This document shows, piece by piece, positions 6,628-10,101 of a DNA stretch of 10,101 nucleotides. Both the position numbers and the translations under genes were made by a program. The stretch spans positions 1 to 10,101 of the forward strand of contig PCWC01000103.1 in the NCBI GenBank assembly GCA_002787175.1. Reading direction: 5' to 3'. This stretch comes from Parcubacteria group bacterium CG11_big_fil_rev_8_21_14_0_20_39_22. GTDB lineage: Bacteria; Patescibacteriota; Minisyncoccia; Phycocordibacterales; GCA-002787175. Position 1 is the first letter of the stretch. Each line of letters opens with the position of its first letter. The notes beneath the pieces are model-generated. The model was not told the origin of the DNA, searched no databases, and saw only the letters and a list, made by a program, of their open reading frames with translations.

Positions 6628-7560
6628 TTATTGATCCGAATCGACAGACGCATTTGTCTCAGATTCAATTCCTGACTCTGATTCTATATTGATGTTCTTA
6701 AGAATACGTATACTCTCGACAAGAGCTTGGTGTGCCGATTTTATCGCTTCTTTAGCTTCTGTTAAGTGACCTCTTACTCTTACTAATGCCTCGCCGGGGG
6801 TCTCTCCTTCGAGTATTTCGATACTTATAAGTCCTGCGGTTTCTACAGAAGCTTGGGCTTCATCTATTTTGATTCTCGCGTCAATCAGAGCTGTCTCAAC
6901 TGCACTTGTATCAGCTCCCAATTCACTGAGTTTATCCACTCTCGATTCTATTCTAACAGCGAGTTCTGTCAGTCTTCCGATCGCAGCTTGAAATCTCTCA
7001 AGTATTTTCTCTATATGACTCTCAACTCTTTCTTTTCTTTCTTCACCGAGCCTACTTTCTCTGTTTGATATAATCTCTCTGCGTTTTTGCTCCATCTCCT
7101 CGTCGTGCAATCTCTTCCTTCTTTCATGGTCTTCTCGTTCTTGCAAAATAAGATTTTTGTCTGTCTTTGTCCCTAAAGTGGCTCTACTTTCTATTCTCAC
7201 ATTCATACGGTCTCCGTTTTGCATCATTACGTCAGAATCGGCGGAGACAGACCCTCTTGCATCGGAATTTTGCATTTCCATAGGTCGATTTGCATCAGTA
7301 GCCCTTTCTTCATTTGTCCTACGTCGTTCTTCTAAACGTTTCTTATAAATTTCGCGGAGATTCGTGTCGCCCCCGTCTGATTTTACAGGGTCATTAACCA
7401 TTACTTCGATTGTTGCGTCAGCATTCAATCTTGTATCTGCTCTGTGTCCATCTTCATAAAACACACTACTGTTGTCTTCCTCCGCTATCAACACAAAGGG
7501 TGTCAGAACCATTGAGAGAGCGAATGAAGCAAAAACTCCTGCTTGAAATATTTTTTTCAT
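6628..7560 (-). CDS. Exported coiled-coil protein of unknown function
   Basis: The 310 residues begin with a clear signal peptide: MKK, a hydrophobic core to about residue 25, and likely cleavage after VLIA. The mature protein is highly charged and has no cysteine. Residues 65-90 and 138-182 are Arg/Glu-rich and predicted helical. Residues 183-245 (IEKILERFQAAIGRLTELAV and onward) and 256-292 look like amphipathic heptad helices, suggesting a helical bundle. The C-terminus is Ser/Glu/Asp-rich. No enzyme motif is seen. It is the first gene of a two-gene unit with the acidic membrane protein. A periplasmic or cell-surface structural role is inference from composition only. A possible promoter is TTGGAC (7600-7605) with TATAAA (7575-7580), but the 19-base spacer is long. 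Confidence 0.8.
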   Translation of the reverse strand: MKKIFQAGVFASFALSMVLTPFVLIAEEDNSSVFYEDGHRADTRLNADATIEVMVNDPVKSDGGDTNLREIYKKRLEERRRTNEERATDANRPMEMQNSDARGSVSADSDVMMQNGDRMNVRIESRATLGTKTDKNLILQEREDHERRKRLHDEEMEQKRREIISNRESRLGEERKERVESHIEKILERFQAAIGRLTELAVRIESRVDKLSELGADTSAVETALIDARIKIDEAQASVETAGLISIEILEGETPGEALVRVRGHLTEAKEAIKSAHQALVESIRILKNINIESESGIESETNASVDSDQ

Positions 7561-7618
7561 AATAATCGGTTTAATTTATAAAGTTTGTAAAATACTAAAG
7601 TCCAAAACTAAATACGTC

Positions 7619-7810
7619 CTAAGAGCTTATCCACTATCTAATGTCTGATCGAAATGTTCAAAATTCGTCCGCGAAAATAGTGTATTTTGAGAAGGTATAC
7701 TGAAGTATATCGACGAGAAATACACTATTTGTAGCAGAATTTTGAACATTTCGGCAGGCAAGCTATATTTCCCCTTATATTTTGCGGTCAGATAGTGGAT
7801 ATGCTCTAAG
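7619..7810. mobile_element. MITE-like nested inverted-repeat element B, non-coding
   Basis: The ends match over 21 bp with two mismatches (7619-7639 inverted at 7790-7810), with core TATCCACTATCT. CTAAG occurs in direct orientation at both extremes (7619-7623 and 7806-7810). The element can therefore be read as 182 bp (7624-7805) with 16-bp inverted repeats and a 5-bp target duplication. Inside are a perfect 17-bp inverted pair (CGAAATGTTCAAAATTC, 7650-7666 against 7737-7753), a perfect 12-bp pair (AATAGTGTATTT, 7676-7687 against 7718-7729) and GTATAC near the centre. The whole block could fold into one long hairpin. No protein is encoded. This is probably a non-autonomous transposon remnant; a structured RNA is the alternative. 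Confidence 0.72.
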
Positions 7811-7843
7811 TTTATTTGGACCATCATTACCTAACTTAGTATA

Positions 7844-7880
7844 TAACAAAATACCGAGCTGTACGCTCGGTATTTTGTTG
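7844..7880 (-). terminator. Intrinsic terminator of ppa
   Basis: A 15-bp stem pairs 7845-7859 with 7865-7879 around a 5-base loop. The GC core is ACCGAGC/GCTCGGT, with A- and T-rich flanks on the two sides. It lies about 22 bases past the ppa stop codon on the minus strand. Confidence 0.9.
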
Positions 7881-7901
7881 ATAACTATTTTACCACAGTC
7901 T

Positions 7902-8420
7902 TTATTTTTCTTGTTTATACAAGGAAAGTCCCTTCTCGAACGCTTCCTTTGCAGCTCCAGCATCCCCAAAGCCCTTTGTTTCTACCTCTTTCCCTTGAAT
8001 TTTCTTGTAAGTTGCAAAAAAGTGCTCAATTTCTTTAAGTGTATGCTTGTTGATATCCTTAAGATCTTGCACATCGTCCCATCGAGGATCTTTTTCTGGA
8101 ACAGCAATGACTTTTACGTCTGAATCACCGTCGTCAATCATATTAAGAAGGGCGACGGGGCGAACTCTAACTAAAACTCCAGGGTATATAGGGTAGGTTG
8201 ATAGTATAAGGACATCAAGAGCATCACCATCATCCCAAAGGGTTTGTGGTACGAACCCGTAGTCAAAAGGGTAGTCTTGTGCGCTATGCATAGCTCGATC
8301 GAGTGCTATAAGCCCGGTCTTTTTGTCTATTTCGTATTTGTTTTTTGAACCTCGGGGAATTTCGATTATAACATTCATCAAGTCTTTATTGCCCGGGTCG
8401 ATATCGTGAAGTAAATTCAT
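7902..8420 (-). CDS. ppa: Inorganic pyrophosphatase, family I
   Basis: Ppa hydrolyses pyrophosphate to phosphate in the cytosol and so pulls nucleic-acid and aminoacyl-tRNA synthesis forward. The 172 residues match the family. Active-site residues follow the E. coli pattern shifted by one: E20, K28, E30, R42, Y54, the metal-binding signature DGDALDV (D64, D66, D69), D96, D101, K103 and Y138-K139. The fourth position of the signature is Ala where Pro is common, which is a mild variation outside the metal ligands. The ATG at 8420 has no Shine-Dalgarno and lies just after a TAATAT -10, so the mRNA may be leaderless. The gene sits between nusA and element B and ends with a clear terminator. Confidence 0.96.
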   Translation of the reverse strand: MNLLHDIDPGNKDLMNVIIEIPRGSKNKYEIDKKTGLIALDRAMHSAQDYPFDYGFVPQTLWDDGDALDVLILSTYPIYPGVLVRVRPVALLNMIDDGDSDVKVIAVPEKDPRWDDVQDLKDINKHTLKEIEHFFATYKKIQGKEVETKGFGDAGAAKEAFEKGLSLYKQEK

Positions 8421-8426
8421 AAATAA

Positions 8427-8455
8427 ATATTACCATTAAAACTTGTAACATGGAA
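8427..8455 (-). promoter_or_regulatory. Candidate leaderless ppa promoter
   Basis: On the minus strand TAATAT (8427-8432) is preceded by TGG, forming an extended -10. A weak TTCCAT -35 (8450-8455) lies 17 bases upstream. Six bases separate the -10 from the ATG, the same geometry as the membrane protein gene at 676. Confidence 0.42.
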
Positions 8456-8503
8456 CATAAAGCATAGAACATAACCAATAACTGAATAATAACAAGAATG
8501 ATT

Positions 8504-8532
8504 CTTAGAGCCTATCATCCCACCACGATAGG
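8504..8532. repeat. Solo end resembling element B, with small hairpin
   Basis: CTTAGAGCCTATC (8504-8516) matches 12 of the first 13 bases of the right end of element B. It is followed by CCTATC (8511-8516) pairing with GATAGG (8527-8532) across a 10-base loop. It could be a decayed copy or a chance resemblance; it has no T-run, so it is a poor terminator for nusA. Confidence 0.3.
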
Positions 8533-8585
8533 ATAGAAGATACACTCCGTGTCTCGTTTCTCACGCGGGGTTAAAAAATTGGAAA

Positions 8586-9857
8586 TTAGGAATTCTTTTC
8601 TGCGTCCTCATCCTTTTTTTCTTCCGCATCATTTTCTTTCTCTGTAACTTCGGACTCCTCGGTAGCTTCTTTTTCCTTCACCTCATCCTTGGTGTTTTCC
8701 TCTGTATTTTCTTTGATTATTGCCTCATTACCGTCTGCTTCCGCCAGTTCTTCGCCTTTAGTTCCGGTTATGTCTATTTTAAGACCGGTTAATTTTGCAG
8801 CTAATCGTACATTTTGACCTCCTTTTCCGATTGCAAGTGATTGTTGGTCTTCACTTACCTCGACAAAAGCTGTGTTGGAGTCTTCATTTATAGTAACGCT
8901 GTTTGTTTTTGCGGGTGATAGGGAATCCTCAACAAATTTTACCGGATCTTCAGACCATTCGATAATATCGATTTTTTCTCCTCCCAACTCACTCATAACT
9001 GTCGATACTCGTACTCCGCGTTGTCCTACAAGGGATCCGACTGGGTCAATATGAGGATCCGAGGATTCCACGGCTATTTTTGAACGTGATCCTGCCTCTC
9101 GGGCTATCGATTTTATCTCGACAGTACCAGACGCTATTTCCGGAGCTTCGACTTTAAAAAGCTCGTACAGGAATTTTGGATGAGAGCGGGATAATCTTAG
9201 CACCACTCCTCGAGGAGACTCCTCTACTCTGTAAAGGTAAGCTCGAATACGTTCACCTTGTTTGTAGCGTTCTCCAGGTATCTGTTCCTCGTATGAAAGC
9301 AGTCCTGTAGCTCGTCCCAAATCGACAAAAAGACTCCCACGTTCTATGCGTTGGACTGTTCCTGACACTATTTCTCCCTCTCTTTCTCCAAATTCTCCCA
9401 TAACCGAAACTTTTTCTGCCTCGCGTATCTTTTGTATTATTATTTGTTTTGCGGTTTGTGCTGCGATACGTCCGTAATCGTTCTTTTCTTCGAGTGGGAA
9501 GATAAGTTCGTCCTCCAATTTTGCATCTCTCTTAATCTTTTTAGCATCCTCGATCATTATGTGGTGCTCCTCGTTGAAAAACACACGGTCATCGTCGTCC
9601 ATGCGTTCCGGCATTTCTCCATTTTCATCGGGTAGAATAACTTTGGTTTCATCAACCACTATTTTAACCTGGAAAAACTCCGTACCTCCTGTTTCCGGAT
9701 TGAATTTTGCTCGTATAATCTGACCTTTTTTACCGTATTCTTTTTTATAAGCTGTAGCGAGGGCTGCTTCTATAGCCTCCATCATACTCTCTCGCGGTAT
9801 ACCTCTCTCTTCTTCAAGCTGATCAAGAACCGAATTTATAACTTTTAAATCAAACAT
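8586..9857 (-). CDS. nusA: Transcription termination/antitermination factor NusA
   Basis: NusA binds RNA polymerase and modulates pausing, termination and antitermination. The ATG at 9857 gives the family N-terminus (MFDLKVINSVLDQLEEERGI) and 423 residues; a TTG five codons upstream is less likely. Domains in order are the N-terminal RNAP-binding domain (1 to ~150), S1 (about 158-222, with GTVQRIERGSLFVDLGRATGL), KH1 (about 228-305, with DPVGSLVGQRGVRV and GEKIDIIEWSEDP) and KH2 (about 306-366, with AIGKGGQNVRLAAKLTG). The last ~55 residues are a Glu/Lys/Asp-rich, probably disordered tail in place of the acidic repeat domains of proteobacterial NusA. No Shine-Dalgarno is seen. It has its own promoter and a hairpin leader. 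No clear terminator follows, so readthrough toward ppa is possible. Confidence 0.96.
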   Translation of the reverse strand: MFDLKVINSVLDQLEEERGIPRESMMEAIEAALATAYKKEYGKKGQIIRAKFNPETGGTEFFQVKIVVDETKVILPDENGEMPERMDDDDRVFFNEEHHIMIEDAKKIKRDAKLEDELIFPLEEKNDYGRIAAQTAKQIIIQKIREAEKVSVMGEFGEREGEIVSGTVQRIERGSLFVDLGRATGLLSYEEQIPGERYKQGERIRAYLYRVEESPRGVVLRLSRSHPKFLYELFKVEAPEIASGTVEIKSIAREAGSRSKIAVESSDPHIDPVGSLVGQRGVRVSTVMSELGGEKIDIIEWSEDPVKFVEDSLSPAKTNSVTINEDSNTAFVEVSEDQQSLAIGKGGQNVRLAAKLTGLKIDITGTKGEELAEADGNEAIIKENTEENTKDEVKEKEATEESEVTEKENDAEEKKDEDAEKNS

Positions 9858-9939
9858 ATAAATGAAAATCAAAAAATCTTATTTTAATCGTACCTCGATT
9901 CGACTTTTCGATTTTAGTTTTAATACTCTAATAAACAAC

Positions 9940-9963
9940 AATGTCCGCCGGGAGGCGAACATT
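9940..9963 (-). promoter_or_regulatory. Hairpin at the start of the nusA leader
   Basis: AATGTTCGCC pairs with GGCGGACATT on the minus strand (10 bp, one G-U pair, 4-base loop TCCC), followed by T-rich GTTGTTTATT. It begins about five bases after the predicted nusA transcription start. It could protect the 5' end or act as a weak attenuator for this transcription-factor gene. Confidence 0.5.
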
Positions 9964-9974
9964 CAATTATTTTT

Positions 9975-10002
9975 AGTATATCACAGCTGAAATTATTGTC
10001 AA
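9975..10002 (-). promoter_or_regulatory. nusA promoter, near consensus
   Basis: On the minus strand a perfect TTGACA -35 (9997-10002), a 16-base spacer and a TATACT -10 (9975-9980) preceded by TGA (extended -10) are present. This is the strongest promoter in the window. The predicted start is near 9968, leaving a ~110-base leader before the ATG at 9857. Confidence 0.8.
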
Positions 10003-10024
10003 TTGTTAGTCTTGTCCAATCCCC

Positions 10025-10084
10025 AATGTCCCCTGAAATGACATATCGGTTTAACGCAAATGTCCCCCAAACGGGGAACATTGC
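10025..10084. repeat. AATGTCC repeats and hairpin at the right edge, possible mobile-element end
   Basis: AATGTCCCCT (10025-10034) and AATGTCCCCC (10059-10068) are direct repeats 34 bases apart. The second pairs with GGGGAACATT (10073-10082) to form a hairpin resembling that in the nusA leader (9940-9963). The GC-rich, repeat-structured block differs from its surroundings and may be the end of an insertion sequence or repeat that continues outside the window. Confidence 0.35.
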
Positions 10085-10101
10085 AAAATTGCCGTTTTTT
10101 T

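Noticed and set aside
7627..7969. Two short minus-strand frames of 66 and 64 codons in and beside element B
   Set aside because: They run through inverted repeats and the ppa terminator with no family resemblance; the second overlaps ppa out of frame.
7782..8123. 113-codon plus-strand frame opposite ppa
   Set aside because: It starts in element B, passes through the ppa terminator and is antisense to the conserved ppa gene.
9858..9872. TTG start giving five more NusA residues
   Set aside because: The ATG at 9857 gives the standard MFDLKVIN start, and TTG without a Shine-Dalgarno is less likely.

Overview
The window looks like a chromosomal segment from a Candidate Phyla Radiation bacterium (Patescibacteria, most likely a Parcubacteria-type lineage). 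This is inference from gene content and style, not a database match. The signs are AT-rich DNA, compact housekeeping genes, a trigger factor without its prolyl-isomerase domain, a NusA ending in an acidic tail instead of repeat domains, almost no Shine-Dalgarno sequences, and lineage-specific secreted coiled-coil and acidic membrane proteins. Nine of the ten genes are on the minus strand; only rsmE is on the plus strand.

Left end (1-1166): the N-terminal membrane half of a spermidine-synthase-like protein runs into a GC-rich palindromic repeat at the window edge. It is followed by a bidirectional terminator, an HU-type nucleoid protein and a good HU promoter. From 1167 to 1572 there is no gene. 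This stretch holds a roughly 220-bp element with terminal inverted repeats (element A), a degenerate low-complexity tract and the RNase Y terminator.

Middle (1573-6012): RNase Y (rny) and ClpP (clpP), both minus, then rsmE on plus and trigger factor (tig) on minus. This is an RNA-turnover and protein-quality group. clpP and rsmE are transcribed back to back from promoters whose -35 boxes overlap. rsmE and tig converge on one shared terminator.

Right part (6013-10101): a two-gene unit encodes an exported coiled-coil protein followed by a small single-span membrane protein with an acidic tail; neither has a function I recognise. A 182-192-bp inverted-repeat element (element B) separates this unit from inorganic pyrophosphatase (ppa). 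nusA follows, with a near-consensus promoter and a hairpin at the start of its leader. The last 80 bases carry further AATGTCC-type repeats that suggest the edge of another repeat or mobile element.

The genes are mainly core information-processing functions: transcription elongation and termination (NusA), RNA decay (RNase Y), rRNA modification (RsmE), co-translational folding (trigger factor), proteolysis (ClpP), pyrophosphate removal (Ppa) and chromosome packing (HU). The most unusual material lies between them: elements A and B share internal motifs and look like a non-autonomous repeat family, two genes appear to have leaderless promoters, and a REP-like repeat may have split the spermidine-synthase-like gene. 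I found no CRISPR array, tRNA, rRNA or defence system.
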